DNA of 64,000 nucleotides from positions 930,001 through 994,000 of the forward strand of contig JANJXV010000100.1 of the NCBI GenBank assembly GCA_024803745.1, in the 5' to 3' direction. The DNA is from Megascapheus bottae. Its lineage: Eukaryota; Chordata; Mammalia; Rodentia; Geomyidae. A program made the position numbers and the translations under genes. Each line of letters begins with the position of its first letter. The first letter of the stretch is position 1. The notes below the pieces were generated by a model. That model had not been told where the DNA came from. It worked only from the letters and a program-made list of their open reading frames with translations, and searched no databases. Below are positions 21,166-32,530 of this stretch, piece after piece.

Positions 21166-21275
21166 TAGATGTGGTACAAGAGAAATAAGAAGACGTGGAT
21201 CAAGATGTATTCATATACCACTTTGCTGCATGACAACTCTTTGGTACAACTACTTGAAGTTAATAAAAATTATAT
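21166..21275 (+). mobile_element. L1 3'-terminal remnant
   Basis: 'catgacaactctttggtaca' followed by 'actacttgaagttaat' is one of several variants in this window of an L1 3' terminal motif (compare 24000, 28905, 39325). It ends in AT-rich sequence. Confidence 0.5.
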
Positions 21276-21919
21276 ATATATGTATTTATCTATAGATGAA
21301 AATGAGGAACAGTATTTCAAACTATCCATCACCGCTCTGTGATTCCTGTGAGGTCACTTGAACAGACTTAACTATAGGATGCACTGTAAATGTGCACCTT
21401 CCTAAAAAATACTGTTCTCATAGGGAGTCAGTAACCCATTTTCTGGCATAGGTCCCATTCTTCCCTTTGTCTTCTGTCCAGTAATTGGAGTCCAGCCACA
21501 ATCCGTCATCCCGATCTATTCGTGAAGGACTTGCTCGGTGGCAGACCCCACAGCATTTGCTTGAGGACAATGCAATGGATAGCCATGGCATGGCCTCCCA
21601 CAATGCACCACGATGTTCTGGTAGGATGTGGATGCATCATCGAAAGCCCCTTTGTCTTCATGAAGGCTGGCATGTTTTCCAGAGATCAATCTTTGTCTCT
21701 CTTACCCTTCCATGGCTTTAGCATGCTAATCGTGTGCCAGCAGGCTGGTTCATGACCTTCTGTGTTGGCGGAAGCCTGGGTTATTCTTGTATGGAGTCGC
21801 CCTGTGAGGTTCCACCCTTTCCCAGCGATTTGAGAGGCTTGGGCAAGAGGCTGACAAAGGTGAGGCTGGCTTGGGCAAAGTCAGTGTGATCCTAGCTTAA
21901 AAAAAAATCACATCCTCAA
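21276..21919. other. No gene seen
   Basis: Contains a short TA run at about 21270. Overlapping frames of 61-78 codons at 21418-21755 lack recognisable motifs. Confidence 0.45.
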
Positions 21920-22006
21920 AGGGCTAGGAGCATAACCTCAAGTGGTAGAACACTGATGCAGGGCACTTAAACCCCTGGATTCAATCCAAGTACCACCAAA
22001 AAAAAA
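21920..22006 (+). mobile_element. ID-like monomer SINE
   Basis: 'gggctaggagcataacctca', 'agtggtagaacactgatgca', 'ggattcaatcc' and an A-tail. tRNA-derived and diverged in both boxes. Confidence 0.75.
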
Positions 22007-22033
22007 TACTGTCTCTTACACAGGCCAATGCAT

Positions 22034-22190
22034 GAAGCCAGGAGCGTAGCCTAGGTAGTGCGCTTGCATGAAGCCCTGAGTTCAATTCCTTGGTACCACA
22101 TACATAGAAAAAGCCAGAAGTGGTGCTGTGGCAGAGCACTAGCTTTGACCAAAGACAGTGCCCTGAGTTCAAGCCCTAGGACAGGGGGGG
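22034..22190 (+). mobile_element. IDL-Geo-like SINE, diverged
   Basis: 'gccaggagcgtagcctaggt', 'gttcaattccttggtaccac', 'atacatagaaaaagccagaa', then a shortened right module. A G-run near 22184 replaces part of the tail. Confidence 0.85.
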
Positions 22191-22423
22191 CAGAGGCTAA
22201 TACAGCCTTCCTCAAACCAGTGCCCATCCTCCATTCATTTCCTCTTGTAGGACATGGATATTTTCTTCTGTTTGTTAACTGAGACATTTTAGACATTTTA
22301 TTAGACCATGGAGACAATTAAATGCCCCTTTTATATTAAAATGATGTTGCAATAGATATCCCTATACAAGCAGGTTTGTGTACCAGAGATTGAGGAAAAG
22401 ATAAAATTCTTAAAATGCTACTA
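22191..22423. other. Nothing recognised
   Basis: A short unique spacer between two SINEs. Confidence 0.5.
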
Positions 22424-22640
22424 GGTCCTGGTGCCAGTGGCTCATGCCTACAATCACAGAGAGAAAGAGGATCATGGTTCAAAGCCAGCCAGGCAGTCCC
22501 TATGAGAGACTCATCTCCAATTAACCACTCAAACGCTGGAATTGACTTTGTGGCTCAAAGCAGTAGAGTGATAGCCTTGAACAAACAAGGTCAGAAATAG
22601 TACCTAGGCCCTGAGGTCAAGCCCCAGGACCATAAAAAAA
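22424..22640 (+). mobile_element. B1-like/Geo composite SINE
   Basis: 'gtgccagtggctcatgccta', 'ccaattaaccactcaaacgc', 'gaggtcaagccccagga', with a deletion in the B1-like arm. Its A-tail runs into a GA-rich tract. Confidence 0.85.
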
Positions 22641-22733
22641 AGGAGAAAGAAGAAGGAAGAAGGAAGCAGAAAGAGGCAAGAGGGAAGAGGAGGAAAAAGA
22701 GGAAGGGAAGAGGAAGAAGAGGAAGAGGAGAGT
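22634..22733 (+). repeat. (GAA/GGA)n purine tract in SINE tail
   Basis: About 100 bp of almost pure purine beginning at the SINE A-tail. The poly-serine minus-strand frame is its translation. Confidence 0.95.
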
Positions 22734-23689
22734 GAGTAGATACCACATATTAAAGTAGAGAAACCCAGCACAAAGGTTATATTTACTGATAGCATTCTTT
22801 TCCGCTGACTTTCTGGAGATTATGATTCATGATCTGGGACAATTGAAATCTTCAAGTCTGAAGGATGGAGACTGACATAGAAATAGTAAGAGTTTTCTCA
22901 TTACTCTCCCCCTGTGAGCCCTCATCTTTTACTTAGACCCAGCCAGTGACATACTTAGCTCTGTTCCATGTTATGTAGATGTTGAATGGCATGAGAGCCT
23001 TTGTGATTACTTTCTCTCTACAGGCTTCAAGTCCAAAGTAAAATCGGAGGAAGGAGACGGGTCATACAACCCTTTCCATTTCCTCTCCTGCAGTGGCCAC
23101 TAAGGTAGGCAAAGTATGCAGGTATCCTCCCGTTTCCCCATCACTGCTGTATACGTGGGAAACTTCACATTCCATAGCCTTTATCTGTGTGATCATTCTT
23201 CTTCACAAGCCACTGGGGTCACCACTTGGCTTGAACCTACAAAAACGAGCAACGTACCACAAAATGGTCATCAGCTCCTGTCAACTCAGAGGCCTTTGGC
23301 CCACAGAGAGACCCATGCAAGGGGCAGAGAGGAGGTGCACAGCCCACAGCCCTCCGGAAGCCTGCTGTTCTGTAGAGCCACCCATGGAGTCTAGCCCAGG
23401 GTTCACACACAGTGTGTTTTCAGATCTGCCTGCCAGGGGCTGAATCGTTTGAGGAAAAGACTCTTTCGTTCCCAGCTACAGTTGACCTACATCAAGATAG
23501 AGGAAGCAGGCAAATCTCATCCTCAGCCCTTAACTGCTCCATGTGGGATGACTCTGAAACAACAGCTCAGGTGAGAAGAGAATGACGTGTCAAACTACTG
23601 CAAAAAGGGGACAAATGAGACTGGAGATCCCACCATGTAAAACAAAAATAATCTATCGCATTAACCCATAACAAAGACATCTATACAAA
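22734..23689. other. No gene seen
   Basis: Unique-looking sequence. Plus-strand frames of 116 and 92 codons (23093-23443, two different frames) overlap but have no recognisable protein features. Confidence 0.45.
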
Positions 23690-24035
23690 AATAAATGGGC
23701 TGGGATGATTCCAATGGTATTAAGTCCTTTGAGGAACAAACTCACAGTCTAACAAAAATGAAGACCAGGAAGGTGACACGTGTTGTCAGGAGAGGTGGGA
23801 GGAAACAGGAAGGACAGACCAATGATGAGAGGACAGATGAGCAAGGGCAAGCATAATATTCAGTGTTCCCATGTGAACATGGAAACCAGATCTAATTGAG
23901 GGGATGGGTGAGGTTGGAAGAGCTGGAAGAGAATGATGTAGAGAGGGGACATTGATTCCGGTGCACTGTACTCATAAAACTGACATGGTGAACTGAAACC
24001 CCTTTTGTATAACAACTTAAAGATAACTGTTGAAA
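23690..24035 (+). mobile_element. L1 3' UTR-type remnant
   Basis: Purine-rich DNA ('gagaggtgggaggaaacagg') followed by 'gaactgaaaccccttttgta' and 'taacaacttaaagataact', the same terminal motif as at 28905 and 39325. This fits the non-coding 3' end of a rodent L1. Confidence 0.6.
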
Positions 24036-24971
24036 AGAAAAATCTCATCAACCCATAATGCATGCTTCCAACCACAGCCATCAAGGTAGTAGCCCGTTGT
24101 ATTGTTAAAAGTGAAGGGAAAATATTAACTTTCATCTGCGTCAGCTGAGAAGGATGTGTAACAGGGTTACACAGGAAGTGACTCAGTAGGGGACCCTTTT
24201 CAGCTTGGACATGTTAAAAGTTGTTTTTTTTTTTCCTTTCTTGACTATAAGGAATAGAAATGAAAAGCCCGCCTCCTTTCAGCAAAGCTCAAAACAGAAT
24301 ATAGAAGCAGCAGTAGGTGAGGCCCAGAAGATTCCATAGAAATAGAAAAGTTATTTCTGGATAATTGGCAGCAGACACGTAACGGAGCACATGGAGGAAG
24401 GGTCTCCATAGCAACTCAGTGGATGACGGTTCCGTGTTTAAATTAAATGTTAAGCTTTCATATTTCCCAGAGACCAAATTTTCTGTCATTTTTGGTATCG
24501 CGTTCTCTTTAACTCAGAGAAGCAAGCATTCCAGCAGAGGTCCACATAAGGCAAGAAGGATGTGAAAGAAGGCAAAAAAAAAATAGTTCACAGATCGCAG
24601 GTACTTTGCAAAAGGAAGGTCAATTCAGGAGAGCTTCCAGTAATTCTTCTCAAGCAGAATGATTACTGGTTATCCGCTGCAGATCCTACTGCAGTGTGTA
24701 TAGTCTGATCGCTAATCATGCTGTGCCAAGTGCATGGTGGAAGTGTGCATAATATTCCATAATATTGTTTATCCATTTGCTGTGAAGCCTCCCTTGCCCT
24801 TCATGCCTGGTTTTCAAAGCCCATCTTGTTTAAGAGTATGGTACTCGTGGTTAGTTTGGGCTTATGGTGGCCCATGCAGAAGGTGCTCTATGACATGGGG
24901 CAGTTAACAGTCAACAACTCCCTCCTCTCCCTGCCAAGGCTGTCAGGAATGAACAGTCCTGTTCCTGATGC
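24036..24971. other. No gene; weak old L1 signal at 24700-24790
   Basis: 'gtgcataatattccataata' then 'ttgtttatccatttgct' resembles the complement of an L1 3' region. A 9-base T-run occurs near 24224. Nothing else recognised. Confidence 0.4.
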
Positions 24972-24978
24972 TTGCTTT

Positions 24979-25214
24979 GATTTTTTTTGTCGGTCATGGG
25001 GCTTGAACTCTGGGCTTGGGAGCTGTCCCTGAGCTCTTCAGTTCAAAGCTACCGCCCTACCCCTTGAGCCACAGCGCCACTTCCTGTTTTCTAGTGATTC
25101 ATTGGAGATAAGATTCTCATGGTCTTTTACTGCTGGGGTTGGCTTTGAACTGCAATCCTCAGATCTCAGCCTCTTGAGTAGCTAGGATTACAGGATTGAG
25201 CCACCACGCCCGGT
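24979..25214 (-). mobile_element. B1-like/Geo composite SINE, full length
   Basis: The complement of the composite: T-tail, 'gtcatggggcttgaactctg', 'ctaccccttgagccacagcg', 'cagatctcagcctcttgagt', 'gagccaccacgcccgg'. The repeat 'ttgcttt' at 24972-24978 and 25215-25221 fits a target-site duplication. Confidence 0.93.
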
Positions 25215-25537
25215 TTGCTTTTTCACCTTGGTGTCTGTTGGGTCGTATGTTGCAATGGGTTTCATCGTGACATGCCAGTCATGTACTTTGACCACATTCT
25301 TCCCTTTCTTATCCTTCCTCCTCATCCTCTCTGCCCTTTCCCATCAGCCTTCCTTTTACTCCGGTTACGTTCACCATCTTGGTTGTTTCTGTCTTCTTAC
25401 CCCATGAATCAATTCTTGCCAAAGATCTAAGAAAATAAAATGTTCTTTTGGCTGGATACTTTCTCAAGTTTTAATAACTGTTTAATAGGAGAATAAAGCC
25501 CTTAGCCAGAGAAATTCAGACAGCAACAAGCTAACAG
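25215..25537. other. Nothing recognised
   Basis: A pyrimidine-leaning unique spacer. The 71-codon frame at 25215 has no recognisable domain. Confidence 0.45.
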
Positions 25538-25775
25538 GGACAGACACTGGTGACTCACCAGTGTAACCTTAGCTACTCAGAAAGCTGAGATCTGAGGATC
25601 CTAGTTCAAAGAACCAGCCCAGGAAGAAAAGTCCATGAGACACTCATTTCCAATTAGCCCACACAAAGTCAGAAGTAGAGGTATGGCTCAAGTGGTAGCA
25701 CTGTCAGATTTAAGTGGAAAAAAAGCAAAGCAAGAGCATGAGTTCCAGAGTTCAAGCCTCAGTACCAGGATATAC
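25538..25775 (+). mobile_element. B1-like/Geo composite SINE
   Basis: 'ggtgactcaccagtgtaacc', 'ttagctactcagaaagctga', then 'gaggtatggctcaagtggta' and 'gttcaagcctcagtaccag'. Moderately diverged. Confidence 0.87.
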
Positions 25776-25959
25776 ACTACACAATAAAACCTACCAGGAA
25801 ATCTCTTAGTCAACACTAAGAATATTATGAGTAAACATGTGGAAATATTTTTAAGAATCTGACCCTGGTCTTATGCTTGAAATTTTGCTACCTGATAGAG
25901 CAGGATAGTTTATATCTAACCCAGGAAAGGAAACTCTTAAAGTACTGTCCATTAACATT

Positions 25960-26190
25960 TTGCATGCCTTCCTTATTTTGTATTATTTGATCGGGAATTT
26001 CTATTTCTGGTCATTTATCTGAAGTCATCCAAATTATAGAAGGGTTTTTAGCCATGTTAATCACAATGTCATTTTAATAACTAAAAACTGGAAGTATTCT
26101 AAATGTCCAGTGATTGAAGAGTGATTAAGTAAATTATGATACATTCATTTATGATGAGATAATATCCTGAAATATTAATCTTTGTGATTT
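25960..26190 (+). mobile_element. Old L1 3' region remnant
   Basis: 'ctaaaaactggaagtattct', then 'aaatgtccagtgattgaaga' and 'gtaaattatgatacattcat', parallel old L1 ORF2-end sequence ('aaactggaaacaacctaaatgtcc...'). Many stop codons. Confidence 0.62.
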
Positions 26191-27110
26191 TTTTCCTCTA
26201 CTCCATTATACATACTCTATCTCCTAGTTAATCAGAGGCATTCAAAAGGAATTGGGATTGTTCTGATGAGAATGGAAATAGTCAATATTCACTGTTTTTA
26301 ACTTCTTAATAAGCCTTGATAATCACCCCCCCCCAAAAAAAAGAGAATAGCTTTTCAGACAATTTGGCTGATGAGGTTTATGGTCATGAATTATATGTAC
26401 ATTATATATATATAAATGAACTTGATTAAAATATTTTGAATAAGTGATTATGATGCCTTAAGCATGGGGCTCAGGGCATTACGGAGCATAACCTCTCAGA
26501 ATCTGGACAACCATCTCATGGCTCTCTGAACTCCAAGGAATCTGGGAGTATTTATCTGAGTATTATCAAATATTAGATCTTGGATGGGTTCCAGCATCCA
26601 GCAAATGGTCAACAAAATAAGTTGGAAAGAAGAAATGGTCTATCTACAGACTGACTCTGTTGAGAGTGCCATTATACCCTCTATTAGACACTGATCTGGG
26701 GCCTGGGGTCCCAGTAAGCACAGCAGGCCTAAATCCATGCTCTGTGTTTCGGAATTCAGATCCAGCGGGGGTGGGAATTAGGAATTCATTATTAGAAGGC
26801 CTGCCTGAGCAGCGCTGGGTGAAGACGTTGATATTGGCCCCTCAATTCGACTTTCTCCAAAGATAGGATGCCAGGAAAACAGAGTAAGTCACAGTCAATG
26901 CCCACTTCATGCCAAACACTTGGTCTCATCTCAACCTCCAGCTCTTTAGACAATAAAGGACAAAGTCTAAGACTTTTAGTCATGGACGCCAGACAAAATC
27001 AAATACAGTGCTTCATGGTGGCTCATTAACTAAAAGGGGACACCTTGATGGAGATTCCTTGTACTCTCAAGATGACATGTTGAATAGTGGTACATGTTGT
27101 ATTGAGGATA
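26191..27110. other. No gene seen
   Basis: Unique-looking sequence with a C/A-run near 26327 and a short TA run near 26405. No repeat or exon recognised. Confidence 0.45.
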
Positions 27111-28940
27111 ATTTTTAAGCAGTTCCTCTTCTGGGCCTTTAACTAAATGATTACAAACCAGGATACAGTAAAAGCCACCAGCACAGCCATGTTTATGGCA
27201 GCACTATTCACTATGGCCAAGGTAAGGAATCAGTCCAGATGCCCCTCAGTGGACAAATGGATCCAGAAAATGTGGTATATATACACACAACGGAATTTTA
27301 TCCAACCATTAGAAAGAACGATATTGTACCATTTGTAAAGAAATGGAAAGACTTGGGGGAAAATTATCTTAGGTAAATTAGGCCCTGAGAGAAAAAGGAT
27401 TCATGCTTGCCCTTTTATGTGAACGCTAGATTTAGCTTACAAACTCATAAGAGCAGGCATTGAGTGGTATGCAATTACATACAAACCTATTAACTGAAAT
27501 ATAATAGATTTGAGGGAGACCTCCAGTAGTATCATTCCTTAGAAAGGAAAACTTAGAAGTTCAGCAAAATAAAACACCAGAAAGCAGGTACTCAAAATGG
27601 GTGGGGTGGAATCAGGGAAGAAGGATAGATAGAAGAACGAAGAGGAGAAGATGGGGTGAATGCAGTCAAGAGTCGAATGGAACAATGGACAAAGGCCTCA
27701 TATCTAAAATATATCAACAGCTCAAAAAATGGAATGACTCCAAAACTAATCTCCAAAGAAACAACCTTTCCATTAAAAAAATGGGCCAAAGACTTAAAGA
27801 GAGTCTTCTCTGAAGAAGAAATAAAAATGGCCTATAGACACATGAAGAAATGCTCAACACCTCTGGTCATAAAAGAAATGCAAATCAAAACAACTTTAAG
27901 ATTCTACCTCACTCCACTTAGAATGGCCAGGATCAAGAAATCTAATAACAACAAATGCTGGAGGGGAGGTAGCCAGGAGGGATCACTACTACACTGTTGG
28001 TGGGAGTGCAAACTCCTTCAACCACTATGGAAAGCAGTATGGCAGTTCTTCAAAAGACATAGAGCTCTCCTATGACCCAGCAATTCCACTACTTGGCATT
28101 TATCCAACTGTCCAGAAACAAGGACATACTAAACCCACTAGCACAACAATGTTCATTGCAGCACTATTTACCATAGCAAAGATATGGAACCAACCCAGAT
28201 GCCCCTCAGTTGATGAGTGGATCAACAAGATGTGGTATTTATACACAATGGAATTCTATGCTGCTGTCAGAAAGAACGACATCGCCCCATTTGTAAGGAA
28301 ATGGAAAGACTTAGAAAAAAATCTTATTAAGTGAAGTAAGCCAGACTCAAAGGAACAATGGTTTCCCTCATTTGTCATAATCAGTAGAAACCTTGGGCTC
28401 TCCTAGCATTACAATAGAAAAAAAATCTAGATACATAAGGTCATATAGTATGACACTAAATGTAAGGACCTCCAGGATATAGAAACAAAAGCCATATGAG
28501 TGATTGTTGTCCATAATGTACTATGTTATCTCTCATCTCTTTTGTCCCTTGGTTATCTCATATCGTTACAATATTTCACCTTGTTATCTGATATATTTCA
28601 TATATGCTTAATTGGTTATTTGAAATTGGATAGGGAAGGGGGGAAATCAAGATGAGCGGTGGGGGGGAAGGGGGAGGGAAATGGGGACTGTGACATGAGA
28701 AAGGGTATCAATGTTTATGAAGTAATGCACCATCTCTATCTGGTGAATATAATGTAACCCTTCTATTAATTACAATTAAAATATATGGAAAAAAAGATTC
28801 TAATGGATATCCTACAAAATGAAGAGGGTAAGGATAGGAAAGGGGTGATACTGATCAAAATAATAGTGTATATTCATAAATTGCTGAGTTAAATGGCAAC
28901 CTTTTTGTACAACTAGCTAAAGATGAAACAACAACTAAAT
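27111..28940 (+). mobile_element. Composite L1: older 3' end with a younger L1 inside
   Basis: Outer element: 27111-27682 and about 28797-28940. Its first part reads 'gtttatggcagcactattca' and 'atgtggtatatatacaca'; its last part ends with 'tttttgtacaactagctaaa'. The two halves are separated by a second L1 3' end. Both are 5'-truncated, non-functional and carry stops and frame changes. Confidence 0.8.
27683..28796 (+). mobile_element. L1 ORF2 C-terminal fragment plus 3' UTR
   Basis: A 139-codon frame (27656-28075) contains WWECKLLQPLWK, and a 61-codon frame (28149-28334) in another register contains MFIAALFTIAKIWNQP and WINKMWYLYTMEFYAAV. Both match the C-terminal end of L1 ORF2, the cysteine-containing region after the reverse transcriptase domain; the endonuclease and RT domains are absent. 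A stop and frame change lie between them. The 3' UTR is G-rich (28640-28690) and ends A-rich near 28796. Dead copy. Confidence 0.88.
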
Positions 28941-29217
28941 CTGGGTGTTTGTTGTCCTTCGGTGATATATTCCTATCAGAGGAAAAGCAGGCTTTGAAGC
29001 CCCATGTACCTGGCTTTAGATAATCAAGTGAGAAGTATGGCGTTCCATCTGATTTGGGGCCAAGTGTATCGCTCCTTAAACTCTGGCCATGGGGAATTTG
29101 TCCTCTGGAATGGATGAAGAGGAGTCCAGGGAGACTGTCTAGGGAAAGGCCAGCACCCTGTCCTGACTCTGCTCCAAGATGCATCTGGCAGTGAGGCCTG
29201 GCTAAGCAGGAGCTGAG
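28941..29217. other. Single-copy left flank of duplicate copy 2
   Basis: Unique-looking sequence running without a break into the duplicated block. If the duplication is tandem, this sequence should also lie just upstream of window base 1. Confidence 0.5.
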
Positions 29218-30221
29218 GTGAGGGTGGAGGTGGGGAAGAGCCAAGATTCTCCCTGGAGCCTCTCAATCTGAAGCAGCTCATTATCTCGAAAGAGTGTCAG
29301 CTGTTCACCTTGCTACACACCAAGTGTTTCAGACCTTCTGTTCCCATTAAACCCTGACTTAGAAAAAGATAATTAAATCGCTCCAAGATTAAGACGTCTA
29401 TCTACAAAGCACTATCACTGTTGCCTTTGAGCTCAAAGCTAATTCAGGGCTGGTTTAGTTTCAAGCCATAGAATATTATTAAGCTTTCCATTCAATCAAT
29501 AAAGAGTGTGTGGACCCAAGTTTGGAGTGCTTTTCATAAAGTCATAATGGGTCCCTTGATAACCTACAAAATGTTCTGAAATTGGCTTGGGAATTCTGCC
29601 ATGTTGAGATGAACTAAGAGTTTCAGCCAAGATTCTCCGGCCATTGCAAATTGAATATTCAATGCTGACTGGGTTTCAGGGGATAACATAAGCAAAAATA
29701 GAATTCTCTCTCTGAGTGTATGAATCCCAGATCCCAGAAGTACCATGGCAGGTGAACTCTCCCAGGACACATGAGACTTCATACACTGGTGTTCATTGTT
29801 TACCTTCTACGCTATGTCCACCATTTAGGGTACAGCTGGAGAGGCAGAATCAGAGGAAAAACCCTAAGGTGAGTAAGCAAGACCCCATGCAAGCATCACA
29901 GCCCACTACAATTCCTGAAAGAAATGACTCCAGGCTTCTGTGTTCTGACACAGAATGTTCTCCAAGTTTATATCGCTAATGAAAAGAACAAGGTGAAGAA
30001 CAAGAGAAGCACCATGCTATAATTTGGTTTACAAACAGTAAGAGATAAACAGAGATCGCCTACCTCTGAAGGACACCCAGCAAATTATTATATTATTCTA
30101 TTTTATTGACAGTACTGAGATTTGGCATCAAGGCCTGGCACTTACTACCCAGATGCTCTACCACAAGATTCACTGTGCCAGCCTCAACATCCCCACTTTT
30201 TTTATTATTACTATTATTGGT

Positions 30222-30905
30222 CTAGATTCTGCATTGGAGTAGAGATGCATAATATTTGTCTCTCTGAATCTGGCTTATCTCACCACGATGATTGGCAGCA
30301 ACACCAATTTTCCAGTAAATGACAAATCCATTCTTCTTTATGAATGAATAATTCTCCGCTGTCTATATACGCACAACCTCTTCTTTATCAACCGTCTGTG
30401 ACTGGGCTCCCTAGTTTTGATTAGCCACCATATTCACAAATAGTGCTGCTTTCAACATGGTTGTGAAAGTATCTCATAGATACATAGGCAAGCCAGGCAG
30501 TGACTCACGCCTGTAATCCTAGCTACTCAGCTACTCAGGAGGCTGAGATCTGAGGATCAAGGTTCAAAGACAGCCCAGGCACAAAAGGGCCTGAGACTCT
30601 TATCTCCAGTTAACCTCTAGAAAATGGGAAGTGGGGCTGTGGCTCAAGGGTAGGACAGTAGCCTTGTGCTGAAGAGCTCAGGGACAGCACCCAGGCCCAG
30701 GGGAAGGGCAGTAGACTTGAGCTAAAGGACAGTGCCCAGGCTGAGTTCAAGCCCCATGACCCACAAAAAAAAAGGAAAGGAAAAGATACATAGACAGATG
30801 TACATCCAAGAGTGGTATAGCAGAATCATATGGTAGATCTGTTTAGTATTTGCACTATACATTTTCTCCCACCGACTGAGTTCCTTTTCCCTTTATTTTC
30901 TCTTT
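30222..30905 (-). mobile_element. Old L1 3' fragment, split by SINE (copy 2)
   Basis: Counterpart of 1005-1690 and interrupted by the same SINE at the same site. One substitution (A to C at the base matching 1079) falls in it. Confidence 0.75.
30488..30783 (+). mobile_element. B1-like/Geo composite SINE, long variant (copy 2)
   Basis: Counterpart of the SINE at 1271-1566, with the same target-site duplication 'agatacatag' at 30478-30487 and 30784-30793 and the same extra internal repeat. Sharing shows that the SINE predates the duplication. Confidence 0.93.
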
Positions 30906-30913
30906 GACATTAT

Positions 30914-31039
30914 GAAAAGAAGAAAGAAGAAGAAGAAGAAGAAGAAGAAGAAGAAGAAGAAGAAGAAGAAGGAAGAAGAAGAAGAAGAAGAAGAAGAAGA
31001 AGAAGAAGAAGAAGAAGAAGAAGAAGAAGAAGAAGAAAA
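30914..31039 (+). repeat. (GAA)n microsatellite (copy 2)
   Basis: Counterpart of 1697-1824, 3 bp shorter in total and lacking the late GGAGA interruption. The length and interruption difference between copies reflects mutation after duplication or allelic variation. Confidence 0.97.
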
Positions 31040-31443
31040 GTAATCTTCCTTAAAATCTTCTCATGGCTTTCCATTGACCCCTGCATAAATTCAAAATTTA
31101 AAAAGAATAGTAAGAGGCCTTGTATACCATCTCTGAGCCCTGTCTGTCCACCTTTCCCAACCATCCCTCCTCATCTTTATTGGACTAATGATTCTTCCTA
31201 TTTAGGCTACTTCTTTCTACTGGAGAAGTTGCTCATGCTTTAGTGTGAGATTTTCTTCCCTTTGTTTTTTTTTTCCTACAGTTCACTTCTGCCCTGTATT
31301 TAGATAACCCTCATGAAACACTCTGGCCATATGTAATCTTCCTATTTCAGCTTTGCACAAACCAATGGACTAAGTTTCTATAGCTCGTATGAATATTCAA
31401 TTGGGAGACATATTTATGATTCTTTGTCTGACAGCTACCTGAG

Positions 31444-31560
31444 GACTTTTTGCTCCTTTAGGAGATGTTTTATCTGGTTTGCTTACTCCTGAATCTCTAC
31501 TGCCTGGGACTGTTTTCCACACAGAAAGCACTCGATAAATGTTTGCTGAATAAATGGATT
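31444..31560 (+). mobile_element. L2-type 3' end remnant (copy 2)
   Basis: Counterpart of 2230-2345, with an A to G change in the 'gcactcgataaatgtttgct' block. Confidence 0.55.
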
Positions 31561-32056
31561 TTGGTTAATGAACATAAACAGCTTGAATTCAATGCTAAAT
31601 TTCCCTCTGGCTTGCTTAAAACCCAAACAAAAGGAGAAAACGAATACATTATTTAACTCTCACTATCCATAGACAAAATTAAAAAAAATAAGTTATTTAT
31701 TCATGAGGCAGCTCATTTCTGGTGTTGAAATAAGACAATGCCCACTACCCTATGTGCTGATGCAAAGGAGATTTTAATGCAACACTCTGAAAGCCATTCT
31801 CACAACAAATGAAATGGCACACATAAACTAGTTGTTTTTATCATTCTCCTCAAAAAATATTTATTATGCACTTATTATATTTCAAGAATGATGTTACACT
31901 CTAGAGAGCAAAACCAATGTTGAATAAGATTTTACCTTGCACAGACCGAAACAAAAAAAAAGGCAAGAATGAGAGTGTAGCAGAGACATGAATGACAAAG
32001 ATGACATGGACTAACTTGGGACTTATAGTTTGGGATGATATATCTCTAGAGAGTAA

Positions 32057-32078
32057 GTGTGTGTGTGTGTGTGTGTGT
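32057..32078 (+). repeat. (GT)11 microsatellite (copy 2)
   Basis: Counterpart of the (GT)10 at 2845-2864, one unit longer. Confidence 0.95.
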
Positions 32079-32190
32079 AAAAATGTGTTCAAGGTAGAAG
32101 GAGAAACCTGAAAATCTTCCCTAGATACTCAGGAAGGAGTCTGAGATGTATACGATCACAATTCAAATCACCAACTCTAGGCCAAACAAA

Positions 32191-32191
<1 letters not shown>

Positions 32192-32245
<54 letters not shown>
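32192..32245. repeat. (TA)n tract at duplication edge, copy 2
   Basis: About 54 bp of TA, nearly twice the length of copy 1's tract at 2978-3005. Homology with copy 1 ends within it. Confidence 0.95.
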
Positions 32246-32247
<2 letters not shown>

Positions 32248-32530
32248 CCCCAGTCTGCTGGATGGTGGTCTTCAAAAGTTTATGCTTCCCACATGCCCCT
32301 ACACCCAACATTTTCTACTGAGATGAGGTCTCAGAAACCTTTTGCTGGGGTTGTGTTGGATTGGAAATACAGTCCTCTCAATTTCAGCCTCTCACATCAC
32401 CATGCCCACCTATTGGTTGAGATGGGGTCTTGTGAACTGTTGGCCCAGGTTAGCTTCAACCAGTATCTTCCCTGTGTCCCATTTCCTGAGTATCTATGAT
32501 TATAGGGGTTATCCACCAACATCTGGGCCT
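32246..32530 (-). mobile_element. Old 7SL/B1-type SINE, diverged
   Basis: 'agatgaggtctcagaaacct', 'tgagatggggtcttgtgaac', 'gatcctcc'-like decayed blocks and 'gagtatctatgattatagg' resemble the complement of an early B1-type dimer. Much older than the B1-like/Geo copies. Confidence 0.55.

Larger units (their letters stand above)
29218..32245. repeat. Duplicated block, copy 2
   Basis: This is the second copy of bases 1-3005, in the same orientation. Its left flank (28940-29217) runs on without a break, so the homology probably extends left of window base 1. Its right end is a longer TA tract (32192-32245), followed by an old SINE that copy 1 lacks. Identity is about 99.7% outside the simple repeats. 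No N gap separates the copies. Confidence 0.97.

Noticed and set aside
27656..28334. Apparent protein-coding region with reverse-transcriptase-associated similarity
   Set aside because: It is the C-terminal scrap of L1 ORF2, frame-shifted and lacking endonuclease and RT domains; a dead retroposon, not a host gene.
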